A DNA stretch of 41,795 nt, from assembly GCA_016744895.1 (NCBI GenBank), contig JADGDK010000012.1, forward strand, positions 1 to 41,795, written 5' to 3'. The DNA comes from Campylobacterales bacterium (GTDB lineage Bacteria > Campylobacterota > Campylobacteria > Campylobacterales > QNZT01). The notes beneath the pieces were generated by a model that was given only the letters and a program-made list of their open reading frames with translations, did not search any database and had not been told where the DNA came from. This document shows positions 15,151 through 22,898 of this stretch, one piece after another. Made by a program: the position numbers and the translations under genes. Position 1 is the stretch's first letter; each line of letters begins with the position of its first letter.

Positions 15151-15651
15151 ATGATTAGTGACAAAATGACAGCGGAACTCAACATCCAACTTAATAAGGA
15201 GTTTTATTCTGCTTATCTCTATCTTGGCATGTCAACTTGGTGTGCAGATGTAGGATACAACGGAAGTGCGCATTGGTTTATGTCTCAGTATGAAGAAGAG
15301 CGTGCACATGCGCTTAAAGTATATAAGTATATGCTTGATCAGGGAGGTAAAATCGAACTTTTGACGATCGAACAACCAGAGATAAAATATGACTCACTTT
15401 TACAATGTTTTGAAGATAGTCTTCACCATGAACAGATGATGACAGAATCTTTTAACGAGCTTTGCGATCTTGCACTCAACCAAAAAGACCATGCCTCTTA
15501 TGGCTTTTTTCAATGGTTTGTAGAAGAGCAGATTGAAGAAGAGGCGAGTGTGGGAGAAATTATAGCAAAACTCAAACTTGTTGGTGATGGAAATGGAATT
15601 TTCATGATTGATAATCAATTGGCTAGTCGTAGTGATACTGAAAGTGCTTAA
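15151..15651 (+). CDS. ftnA: Non-haem ferritin
   Basis: A 166-residue iron-storage protein. Ferroxidase-type residues are visible: E17 (NKEFYSAYLYL), the EEERAHA motif with E50/H53, HHEQMMTE and the FQWFVEEQIEEEA helix. Members form 24-subunit shells that oxidise Fe(II) and store Fe(III). Good ribosome-binding site AAAGGGG. Followed after 2 bases by a small cysteine protein that shares the transcript. Iron-regulated expression is likely but no operator was identified. Confidence 0.95.
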   Translation: MISDKMTAELNIQLNKEFYSAYLYLGMSTWCADVGYNGSAHWFMSQYEEERAHALKVYKYMLDQGGKIELLTIEQPEIKYDSLLQCFEDSLHHEQMMTESFNELCDLALNQKDHASYGFFQWFVEEQIEEEASVGEIIAKLKLVGDGNGIFMIDNQLASRSDTESA

Positions 15652-15653
15652 AA

Positions 15654-15854
15654 ATGCGAATCAAACTTTGCAAAAAGTATCCTAAAAAGAAAAAATTTGC
15701 AAAGAAGCTTCTACTAGCACATCCCGATGCAAAGATTGAAATCAAATCTTGCATCGGGATGTGCAAACACTGTAAATCTAAACCTACAGCAAATATAGAC
15801 GGAAAAAAACTCAAAAAAAAGCGTATTAAAAAATTTATCGAGTCTCTCTCCTAA
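15654..15854 (+). CDS. Small basic CxxC protein (DUF1450-like), co-transcribed with ferritin
   Basis: A 66-residue lysine-rich protein with a single cysteine cluster, SCIGMCKHCKSKPTANIDGKKL. This resembles the DUF1450 or thioredoxin-like ferredoxin C-x(3-4)-C-x2-C-x3-P layout; an additional Cys lies near the N-terminus (LCKKY). It may bind a metal or an Fe-S cluster, which would suit its position 2 bases after ferritin. An unusually strong inverted repeat lies inside the coding region and spans the codons for the cluster. The family call is tentative. Confidence 0.65.
   Translation: MRIKLCKKYPKKKKFAKKLLLAHPDAKIEIKSCIGMCKHCKSKPTANIDGKKLKKKRIKKFIESLS
15717..15764. repeat. Strong 20-bp intragenic inverted repeat with one-base bulge
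   Basis: GCACATCCCGATGCA at 15717 is exactly complementary to TGCATCGGGATGTGC ending at 15764. After a single extra A on the left arm, a further 5 bp pair; the loop is 7 bases. The whole hairpin is inside the small CxxC gene. No T-run follows, so it is not an ordinary terminator. It is much stronger than any other intragenic hairpin I saw in this window. Confidence 0.85.
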
Positions 15855-15861
15855 TTTAAAG

Positions 15862-16689
15862 TTAAATACTATTTTCTAATAAATGCTGATTCTGCATGGC
15901 TTTATAAAGTTTATCATACCCTTTAAGCTCTTCTTCTCCCACTTCTACCCATCTGTTTAATCCCTCCATAATCATCATTTTTTTGATGATAGGATCTTTA
16001 GGATCTTGGGACATGATCATTTCTGTAAATGCTTTGGATAACTTTTCGTCACACTCTGGCATCACTGTAAAGTTACAGTGACAGTAACCACAACTGGTAT
16101 AAAAAGCTTCTACTTCACCCTCTGGAAAAAGTCCCTCTTCAATCATCCGAATCCAGGTGGTACTTCCGATAGAACCAGCATCGATTTCACCATTTAATAT
16201 GGCGTCTAAGATATCAAACTCACTTTTTCCAGTATCTCCGTGTTTACCAATATCAGAGTTAAAACGTACCAGTGTTAAATCTTTTTCAGGATCAATATCT
16301 TCTTCTTGTAGATAAGCATAAGGTAAAATTGCTGCTTGAGCTGAATCTTTACTCCCTAATCCAAATTTTTTTGTTTTAAGGTCAGCAACGCTCTTGATGC
16401 CAGATGATGATTTAGTGATGAAAATAGACCTAAAATTTATATCTGTATCACGCATCACAAGTGCCTTGGCTTTGTTATTTGTTGCATGATGCATCCGTAT
16501 CCAAGCGACATTGGTATTCCAAGCAACATCAATCATCCCTTTTTGTAAGGCTTCTACCTGTGCTTCATAATTTGAAAAAAGTACATAGTCAAGTTTCAAA
16601 CCATTGTCATTATAATAGTCTCTGATAATATTCCAAATTGGTACTACTTTTGCATCATAGGCTACTGCCCCTAACATAATTGTTTTCAT
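15862..16689 (-). CDS. PhnD-like substrate-binding-fold protein without a signal peptide
   Basis: A 275-residue protein of the phosphate/phosphite/phosphonate-binding (PhnD) family: MLGAVAYDAKVVPIWNIIRDYY, YEAQVEALQKGMIDVAWNTNVAW, KKFGLGSKDSAQAAILP and a GEIDAGSIGSTTW block. It begins directly with the fold at MKTIMLG and has no signal peptide or lipobox, so it is predicted to be cytoplasmic, unlike true transporter-binding subunits. No permease or ATPase is nearby. A CGYCHC cluster (C200, C203, H204, C205) is unusual for the family. It is the last gene of an operon with an acyl-CoA-dehydrogenase-like protein and a TusA-diiron protein, and probably binds a small anionic ligand for them (inference). 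Strong ribosome-binding site AAGGAG. Confidence 0.8.
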   Translation of the reverse strand: MKTIMLGAVAYDAKVVPIWNIIRDYYNDNGLKLDYVLFSNYEAQVEALQKGMIDVAWNTNVAWIRMHHATNNKAKALVMRDTDINFRSIFITKSSSGIKSVADLKTKKFGLGSKDSAQAAILPYAYLQEEDIDPEKDLTLVRFNSDIGKHGDTGKSEFDILDAILNGEIDAGSIGSTTWIRMIEEGLFPEGEVEAFYTSCGYCHCNFTVMPECDEKLSKAFTEMIMSQDPKDPIIKKMMIMEGLNRWVEVGEEELKGYDKLYKAMQNQHLLENSI

Positions 16690-16698
16690 TTTTTCTCC

Positions 16699-17826
16699 TT
16701 AAGGTATTGGTTGGTTTGTGAGTGCTTTACCCAGCCAAATCGATAAAACATCTGTACTAGGTGCCATCACTTGTGCGGCTAAGGCATCTCTTAACAGTCT
16801 CTCAAGTGGCAATCTTTTTGCATAAGCTGCGCCACCACCTATTTTCATCGCTAAAGTTGCTACTTCAACTGCGACATCTGAAGCATTGACTCTTGCTGCA
16901 ATAATCTGCGTTAAAGCATCTGCATCCATGTTTGAGCCACTAAGTGACGCTGCAGTGGTAAAGTGTTTTGCTCCTTGTGCTTTTTTATAGATTTGTGCTA
17001 AGTGGTTTTGAACCGTTGGAATTTCACTCAAACTTTTTCCATCACTATATTTTCGATTCATGCTATAAGCTACAGCGATATCATTTATATGTAGCGCAAC
17101 TCCTGTATAGACTGCCGCTAATCCTGTGATAAAAAATGGTGCTACCACTTCAAAAACTTGTGTTACGCCACTTCCTTCTGCTCCGACTCTATCATTTTCA
17201 TCTAAGGTGACATTTTCTAGATACATTGGCATAGACGCATTTCCACGCATGCCTAATCCATCCCATTGGCTTGCTTGAAAAGTCACACCCTTACTACCAT
17301 CAGGTACGAGCCAGTTATCTAAGCCATCTTTTTTTAAAGTAGAAGAGAGCACCATATAGTAGTCCACAAAACCAGCTGCAGTTACAAAACTCTTTTTGCC
17401 ATTTAAAATATAATTTTCATTCTTTTTTGAGAGTGCAATTTCAGGTTGGTAAAAATGTGTCCCAGTACCTGTTTCACTAAAAGCAAGTGCTAAAGAGATC
17501 TCTCCCTTGGCAATTTTTGGTAGTAATGCCTCTTTCATCTTATCACTACCATGCAGTACAACACACATCGTAGCAACATTGTGCATCATATAACACAGTG
17601 CAGTTGTTGCACAACTTTGTGCCAATGCTTGTATCACAGTAGCATGTGCATGAAGGTTTAATCCTTGCCCTCCATAAGCTTCAGGTACGATGAGTCCCAT
17701 ATAGCCTTCTTTTTTTAAAGCCGTAAAACTCTCTAGAGGATAAGTTCCCTCTTTATCTGCTTGGTCACTGTGTGGCGCTACATAGGTTTGTGCAAATTGC
17801 ATCGTTTTTTCATTAAGTTCTTTCAT
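16699..17826 (-). CDS. Acyl-CoA-dehydrogenase-fold flavoprotein lacking the usual catalytic Glu
   Basis: A 375-residue flavoprotein with the three-domain acyl-CoA dehydrogenase layout: YMGLIVPEAYGGQGLN, LALAFSETGTGTHFYQPE (flavin-binding strand), GLGMRGNASMPMYLENV, and C-terminal KIGGGAAYAKRLPLERLLRDALAAQVM. Where typical family members have YEGTxEI, this one reads MAPSTDVLSIWLG, so the usual catalytic glutamate position holds alanine (about residue 355). That argues against normal alpha,beta-dehydrogenation and allows a flavin monooxygenase role like DszC-type enzymes of the same fold. It lies 9 bases from each neighbour, between the TusA-diiron and PhnD-like genes. Confidence 0.82.
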   Translation of the reverse strand: MKELNEKTMQFAQTYVAPHSDQADKEGTYPLESFTALKKEGYMGLIVPEAYGGQGLNLHAHATVIQALAQSCATTALCYMMHNVATMCVVLHGSDKMKEALLPKIAKGEISLALAFSETGTGTHFYQPEIALSKKNENYILNGKKSFVTAAGFVDYYMVLSSTLKKDGLDNWLVPDGSKGVTFQASQWDGLGMRGNASMPMYLENVTLDENDRVGAEGSGVTQVFEVVAPFFITGLAAVYTGVALHINDIAVAYSMNRKYSDGKSLSEIPTVQNHLAQIYKKAQGAKHFTTAASLSGSNMDADALTQIIAARVNASDVAVEVATLAMKIGGGAAYAKRLPLERLLRDALAAQVMAPSTDVLSIWLGKALTNQPIP

Positions 17827-17835
17827 GGTTTCTCC

Positions 17836-19095
17836 TTACATAAAATTTGGTGTGTGGGATTTTGAGATATCTATGGCTAAGTCTTCATCCATACCGATAT
17901 CCATCAATCGTTTAATTCTATTTCGATTCATCGTTTTTTTGAGATCTTCAACCGCTTCATATCCTCTTTTATAGTGCTCAATCGACGTACCACCTCCTGC
18001 TAAAATAGACAAAGACTCTAGTAGCATGGTTGACTCTCCATTGATCTCATCCATAAACTCTTTTCTTTTAAATGCAGTCTCTTTCAGTGAATTAATCCGT
18101 TTAGGATTTTGTGCTAGCGCTGATGAGACATGTGCCATACCATAGGCAACATGACGGGACTCATCACGGCGTACATAGTTTAAAATTCTCTTAGTACTCG
18201 CATCAGGCATATAGTTTTCTAAAAACTTCAACAGATCGATAAATGTTCCCTCACCCATAACATGCAGTAAAAATGAGGACTTGATATAATCTTTTTCTGC
18301 AAAAAGAGAATACAAAGAGCGTTGTGTGACAGTTGAAGAGTATTGTATACCGCCACCATTGGCATTGGCTCTTTTGGTAAATGCTTCGATATGACGTGCT
18401 TCATCATTCATTAATGATGATAAAAACAGTGGTATCTCCATGTAGTAAGGGTTCATCTGTGAGATAAACTTCCCTGGAATGTAAAGGGCTGAAAACTCAT
18501 TTTCAATAAGATAAGTCATGATTTGACAAATAGCACGCTCAAACTCTGGATCGTATTCTGGGATTTCATTCCACAAGATATCATCTGTTGCGTCCCACTG
18601 TCCATGTTTGGCTTCTTCATAAAGTCGTGATACTGGTTCTGCCCAAATTTCTTCTTTATGGTTGATCGCAAAGTTATAATCAACGCTTCCCTCTTCAATG
18701 ATACAATCTCTTGGCATCAAACCATGATGATCAGGTGCTTTTGTCAAGATAGAATCTTTGCCATGAAAATTCCAATCTCCACTTTTTGGATTGTTGGTAT
18801 CGATACCTTTCATCGTAAACCCAAAATTGGCTGTTTTGGGAAATGCACTTTTGTGATTGCGTACTTTGTAAGAGAGTTGGTTTTTTAGATGGATTTTTTC
18901 AAGAAGCTTATGCCCTTTTAAGTTACACCAACTTGCCAACTCAAACTCTATTTTTTCGTTGGTAGATACAATTTCGATGATTTCACCATCACCTGCAAGT
19001 AAAAAAGCATTTTCTAGTTTTAAAAAGAGTGCTTTCCCTACGGCTAAATTGCCAACAAAAATGGTACCGGAATGTTTATAATTTGATTTGTTCAT
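17836..19095 (-). CDS. Fusion of a TusA-like domain (no catalytic Cys) with a ferritin-like diiron domain
   Basis: A 419-residue protein. Residues 10-70 resemble the sulfur-carrier fold TusA (GDGEIIEIVSTNEKIEFELA then SWCNLKGHKLLEKI matches its second half), but the CPxP motif that carries the reactive cysteine is replaced by GNLAVGKALFLKL. Residues 150-350 form a helical ferritin-like domain with two clear carboxylate-histidine pairs, NDEARHIE (E232, H235) and RRDESRHVAYG (E312, H315), plus E198/E200 and GEGTF (E282), as in diiron oxygenases or oxidases. It is the first gene of the operon. The TusA-like assignment is from pattern recognition; the diiron assignment is firmer. The reaction is unknown. 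Confidence 0.75.
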   Translation of the reverse strand: MNKSNYKHSGTIFVGNLAVGKALFLKLENAFLLAGDGEIIEIVSTNEKIEFELASWCNLKGHKLLEKIHLKNQLSYKVRNHKSAFPKTANFGFTMKGIDTNNPKSGDWNFHGKDSILTKAPDHHGLMPRDCIIEEGSVDYNFAINHKEEIWAEPVSRLYEEAKHGQWDATDDILWNEIPEYDPEFERAICQIMTYLIENEFSALYIPGKFISQMNPYYMEIPLFLSSLMNDEARHIEAFTKRANANGGGIQYSSTVTQRSLYSLFAEKDYIKSSFLLHVMGEGTFIDLLKFLENYMPDASTKRILNYVRRDESRHVAYGMAHVSSALAQNPKRINSLKETAFKRKEFMDEINGESTMLLESLSILAGGGTSIEHYKRGYEAVEDLKKTMNRNRIKRLMDIGMDEDLAIDISKSHTPNFM

Positions 19096-19244
19096 AGTAT
19101 GTTCCCATATAGGTTAAAAACAACATCTATGGTAAAGAAGTAATATTCTTAAAATGTTTATCTGTCACGCAGATCTGAAATACAAGTATACAAGATTAAA
19201 CTTTTATTTACCGTTAAAGAATTTATTAATTATTGCAAAATAGG

Positions 19245-19270
19245 AAAAAGGAGTATAAAAACTCCTTTTT
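19245..19270 (-). terminator. Intrinsic terminator of the TonB/ABC/methyltransferase operon
   Basis: AAAAAGGAGT (19245) and ACTCCTTTTT (19261) form a 10-bp stem with a 6-base loop. On the minus strand the stem ends in a T-run, 25 bases after the methyltransferase stop. The symmetric A/T ends could allow it to work in both directions. Confidence 0.85.
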
Positions 19271-19295
19271 GAGTCAAAATCTATAGAAAATATTT

Positions 19296-20105
19296 TTATT
19301 TTGCTGGTTCCCATGAAAGTAATGCCCATTTGATAAAATTCTCTTTATCTTGTTTAAAACGATACTCTGTTTCATAGTACTTTTCTAATTGTTTTATCTC
19401 TTTTGGTGTTACCGCTCCAAGACTCCAACTAATTTTTTTGGCAAACTCTTCTTTAGAATCACTATTAAAACGCATATTTTCACTCAAAATAAAATCTACT
19501 TTACACTCAATTCCCATCTGATATAGTATATTTACAAGGTAGATATAATCAGGTCTAGGCTCCACTACACGATCCAAGATATTTAAAATCTCTTCATCTA
19601 CAAAACTTCCACCGACCTTGAAACTGATATAGATTTTTTTGTTGGCTTTGGCATTTAGCTTTTCAATGGCTTTGTCTATTTCATGTAATTCAATAGAGCG
19701 AGACGCGATGATGATATCTGACTTGGGGATATCTTCCCAAGAGTCTTCCCATGATTTATGCAGACAAGTGATATTGTCAAGATCATGTTTTTTACTATTT
19801 TCTACTACGCACTCTAGCATAGACTCTGAAAAGTCCATTGCATAGACATGGTCAAGTTTTGGAGCAAGACGAAGTGCTAAGGTTCCTGGACCACACCCTA
19901 CGTCTAAAAGTGTTTGCATTCCTTCAAGATCTACAGCATTTAAAAACTCTTCTATATAGATACTTTCATGTACCTTTTTATTCATTTGTTTGGCTTTTGC
20001 GTTCCAATCTGTACTATTTTTAGTTTTAAATGTTGAGGTGTTTTTTTGTGCTTTATATAGTGATACAAAATCGATTTTTGAAAGGTTTGTTTTTGCAAGA
20101 CCCAT
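19296..20105 (-). CDS. Class I SAM-dependent methyltransferase, last gene of the uptake operon
   Basis: A 269-residue Rossmann methyltransferase: TLLDVGCGPGTLALRLA (SAM-binding motif I), VYAMDFSESMLECVVENSKKH (motif II acidic residue), and DIIIASRSIELHEIDKAIEKL (motif IV region). The substrate is not evident. It starts 18 bases after the ABC ATPase and shares the transcript with a TonB receptor, binding protein and permease, so it may modify the imported compound (a metallophore, corrinoid or other metal complex) or release its metal. That link is inference. Confidence 0.85.
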   Translation of the reverse strand: MGLAKTNLSKIDFVSLYKAQKNTSTFKTKNSTDWNAKAKQMNKKVHESIYIEEFLNAVDLEGMQTLLDVGCGPGTLALRLAPKLDHVYAMDFSESMLECVVENSKKHDLDNITCLHKSWEDSWEDIPKSDIIIASRSIELHEIDKAIEKLNAKANKKIYISFKVGGSFVDEEILNILDRVVEPRPDYIYLVNILYQMGIECKVDFILSENMRFNSDSKEEFAKKISWSLGAVTPKEIKQLEKYYETEYRFKQDKENFIKWALLSWEPAK

Positions 20106-20123
20106 TATTGTTCCTTTGTAATT

Positions 20124-20894
20124 TTAAAATTGAGGTACACAAAATCGGTACCCATCTTTATTCTCTTTTACCTGTACACGGACACCATAGAGTGTCTTGA
20201 TATTTTCTGCGGTAAGTGTGTTTTTTACCTCTCCATATGCGACTGTAGCACCTTCTTTGATCATCATTACTTTATTGGAGACATAGAGTGCATGGTCAGG
20301 GTAGTGCGTGGTTTTTAAAAATGTATATCCATTTTCAGAAAATTCTTTTATAAATTTTAGAAGTTTGATTTGATTACCATAATCTAATCCTGTAACTGGT
20401 TCATCCATCAAAATAATTTTTGACTCTTGCGCCAAGGCTCTTGCTATAAATGTTAATTGCCTTTCACCTCCACTAATCTCAGAGTAGAAATAATTTCTTA
20501 AATGTAAAATTCCTACTTTTTCTAGCATCTGAACCGCTATATCTCTATCTTTTTGTCCATAATTAGAAAAGAGTCCGATATGTGGTAGTCTTCCCATCAA
20601 AACTACATCAAATACAGTATAGGAGAAGGGTATTTGATGGGTTTGCGGCACATAAGAGATCAGCTGTGCGAGTTCTCGTTGGCTATAACTTTTTAGAGTT
20701 TTTCCTAAGAGGTTGACACTTTCTGATGTTTTATAAAAGCCCAAAAGTACTTTTAAAAGTGTACTTTTACCACTACCGTTTGGACCTAAAAGTGAAAGTA
20801 CATCCCCTTGTTCTATACGCAAATCTATGTTGTGAAGGACTGCTTTGTTTCCATATGAAAAAGAGATATTTGTAGCTTCAATGACAGGTACCAT
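20124..20894 (-). CDS. ABC transporter ATPase, FecE/BtuD type
   Basis: A 256-residue ATPase: Walker A GPNGSGKSTL, Q-loop region YVPQTHQIPFSY, signature SGGERQL, Walker B KIILMDEP and switch histidine (FLKTTHYPDHALYV). It belongs to the group that powers import of siderophores, haem, cobalamin and molybdate-type ligands. Its start overlaps the permease stop (TAATG). Confidence 0.93.
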   Translation of the reverse strand: MVPVIEATNISFSYGNKAVLHNIDLRIEQGDVLSLLGPNGSGKSTLLKVLLGFYKTSESVNLLGKTLKSYSQRELAQLISYVPQTHQIPFSYTVFDVVLMGRLPHIGLFSNYGQKDRDIAVQMLEKVGILHLRNYFYSEISGGERQLTFIARALAQESKIILMDEPVTGLDYGNQIKLLKFIKEFSENGYTFLKTTHYPDHALYVSNKVMMIKEGATVAYGEVKNTLTAENIKTLYGVRVQVKENKDGYRFCVPQF

Positions 20895-21910
20895 TAAAAT
20901 CCTTTTCTTGCGTTTCTAAGCACAATTACAAAGATAGGAATTCCTACAAGAGAGGTTAAAATTCCGATAGGTACTTCAAAGGTAAAAAGGGTTCGTGAGA
21001 GATCATCGGTAGCAAGTAAAAAAAGTGCACCTATCAAAGCACTTGCAGGTATCATGATACGGTTATCGGCACCAAGAAAAAGTCGTGCTATGTGAGGAAC
21101 AATAAGTCCAACCCAACCAATCACACCGGCTAAAACAACAGTAAGTGCACTGATAAAAGTAGCAGAAAATATCATGATAAGTTTGAGCATCTTGACATTG
21201 ACACCTAGTGATTTTGCCTCTTCATCTCCTAAACTCAAGGCATTGAGATATTTAGAAAACAGAAGCAGTATTGCGATACCAACAGCCATGGGAATTAACA
21301 ACATATAAATAGTATCTTTGCTACTAAAAGAGAGACTCCCCATAAGCCAATAGACAATCGCAGGCAAAGTGTCGTAAGGGTCAGCTGTGTATTTCAAGAT
21401 CGAGAGTAGGGCACTAAAGAGTGAACTACTAATCACCCCTCCTAAAATCAGTATAATCATGCTTCGATTATTGATATAAAGATAGGATATCGAGAGTGCT
21501 ACAATAACAGCTAAAAAACCAAAGAAAAAAGTACTCAGCTGTATGCCAAACCATGAAAATTTTAATACCATTCCAAGTGCCGCGCCAAATGAAGCCCCAG
21601 CAAGTACTCCTAAAAGACCTGGAGAGACTAAAGGGTTGACAAACATTGCTTGATAGGTACTTCCAGCAACTGCTAAAGAAGCTCCTATCATGATAGCCGC
21701 TAAGATCCGTGGTAGACGTATCTCTAAGATGACCGAATTTAAAAGTGCTAATTTATCTTTATCAATGACTACATCATCAAATATGAAGCTCTGCATAAAC
21801 AGCACATACTCATCTAAAGTGATAGGATATTTCCCCACAAACATAGAAAGTTGGATCAGTAAAATTAAAAGTATCAGCAGTACGGTGAGTATCACTCGCT
21901 CTTTATTCAT
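20894..21910 (-). CDS. ABC transporter permease, FecCD/BtuC family
   Basis: A 338-residue inner-membrane protein with many hydrophobic helices and FecCD signatures: EIRLPRILAAIMIGASLAVAGS, QAMFVNPLVSPGLLGVLAGA, SLGVNVKML and GVIGWVGLIVPHIARLFLGAD. As a homodimer it would form the pore for a TonB-imported ligand. The start ATGA overlaps the stop of the binding-protein gene, showing tight coupling. Confidence 0.93.
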   Translation of the reverse strand: MNKERVILTVLLILLILLIQLSMFVGKYPITLDEYVLFMQSFIFDDVVIDKDKLALLNSVILEIRLPRILAAIMIGASLAVAGSTYQAMFVNPLVSPGLLGVLAGASFGAALGMVLKFSWFGIQLSTFFFGFLAVIVALSISYLYINNRSMIILILGGVISSSLFSALLSILKYTADPYDTLPAIVYWLMGSLSFSSKDTIYMLLIPMAVGIAILLLFSKYLNALSLGDEEAKSLGVNVKMLKLIMIFSATFISALTVVLAGVIGWVGLIVPHIARLFLGADNRIMIPASALIGALFLLATDDLSRTLFTFEVPIGILTSLVGIPIFVIVLRNARKGF

Positions 21911-22887
21911 TGATGTAAAATTTCACGAATCTCTTGTGCGCTGAGTTCATATTGTAAAAAGAGTTTATAAAAATCTCTCATTTGTGCTTTGATATCGATA
22001 GAAGTCTCTTTGGGATGTAAAACAGTCAATAACCATTTGAGCCCTAAAAAACGCATAAAAGAGATTGGTTTGTCTATCCAATTAAAAGGTCCACTTGGTA
22101 TAAGGTAGACTTTTTTTTGTTTGACCGCACGAAGTAGGTTCCATTGACTATCTTTTAAAAGTTTTTTATAAAATTTTTTATTGTGTACCAAGATAATATC
22201 TGGATTATAGATGAGTAGTTGCTCAAAGCTAATGACTTGTGAATTGTAGTGTCCTTTGACATGACATTTATGGATATTTTCACCACCAGCCAAATCAATA
22301 ATCTCCATTCTAAATGAGGTATGGCACTCAGTTTTAAGTCCATTATTACCACCTGCATAGTAGACAGTAGGTGTTGAAAGGTTTTTATCTCGAATGCTTT
22401 TTGCTGTGTCGAGTGATTGCATACCCCACTCTTTAAGTGCATGTGCACGCTCTTTTGAACCCACTTCATTGGCTAAGATTTCAAAAGATTCTGCCAGCTC
22501 TTGCAGTGTCTCATCTTTAAGGAAAAGTTGGGGAATTTTGACACTTCCAAAACTTTTTGTAACTTTTTCTTTTGCATATGTTCTCATCCATTCTGACATA
22601 AGTATTAAATCAGGATGGATTGAGAGTACCATCTCAGCATTAGCAGTTTTACCTTGTCCTAGAAATCCACCAATGAGAGGTAAATTAACTGTTTTGGGAT
22701 CTAAGTATTTTTTCTCTTCATCCCAAAACTTAAATATAAGTCCTGCTATCAAAGAGCGATCTAGTGCATAGAGTTGATACAAAAGTGTAGGATTTGAAGC
22801 ATATACTTTTTGAATTTTTCTATCATCTGCACCATGTACAGATGATAGAAATAAAATAGAGATAATAATGAGACGTTTAAGTATCAT
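21907..22887 (-). CDS. Periplasmic substrate-binding protein, FecB/MolA type (class III)
   Basis: Begins with a signal peptide (MILKRLIIISILFLSSVHGA). Class III binding-protein features: VYASNPTLLYQLYALD, the long connecting helix, ADDRK near the mature N-terminus, and PDLILM and PDIILVHN strands. A conserved-looking C-lobe motif, GPFNWIDKPISFMRFLGLKWLL, recalls MolA-like and related metal-uptake binding proteins. The ligand is unresolved (metallophore, corrinoid, molybdate or nickel complex are all possible). The ORF track starts at GTG 22896; ATG at 22887 has AGGAG at 8 bases and is preferred. Confidence 0.85.
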   Translation of the reverse strand: MILKRLIIISILFLSSVHGADDRKIQKVYASNPTLLYQLYALDRSLIAGLIFKFWDEEKKYLDPKTVNLPLIGGFLGQGKTANAEMVLSIHPDLILMSEWMRTYAKEKVTKSFGSVKIPQLFLKDETLQELAESFEILANEVGSKERAHALKEWGMQSLDTAKSIRDKNLSTPTVYYAGGNNGLKTECHTSFRMEIIDLAGGENIHKCHVKGHYNSQVISFEQLLIYNPDIILVHNKKFYKKLLKDSQWNLLRAVKQKKVYLIPSGPFNWIDKPISFMRFLGLKWLLTVLHPKETSIDIKAQMRDFYKLFLQYELSAQEIREILHQ

Positions 22888-22898
22888 CTCAAACACTC

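Noticed and set aside
15862-16689. CGYCH in the PhnD-like protein as a c-type haem motif
   Set aside because: The protein has no signal peptide, and covalent haem attachment happens in the periplasm. A metal site or disulfide is more likely.
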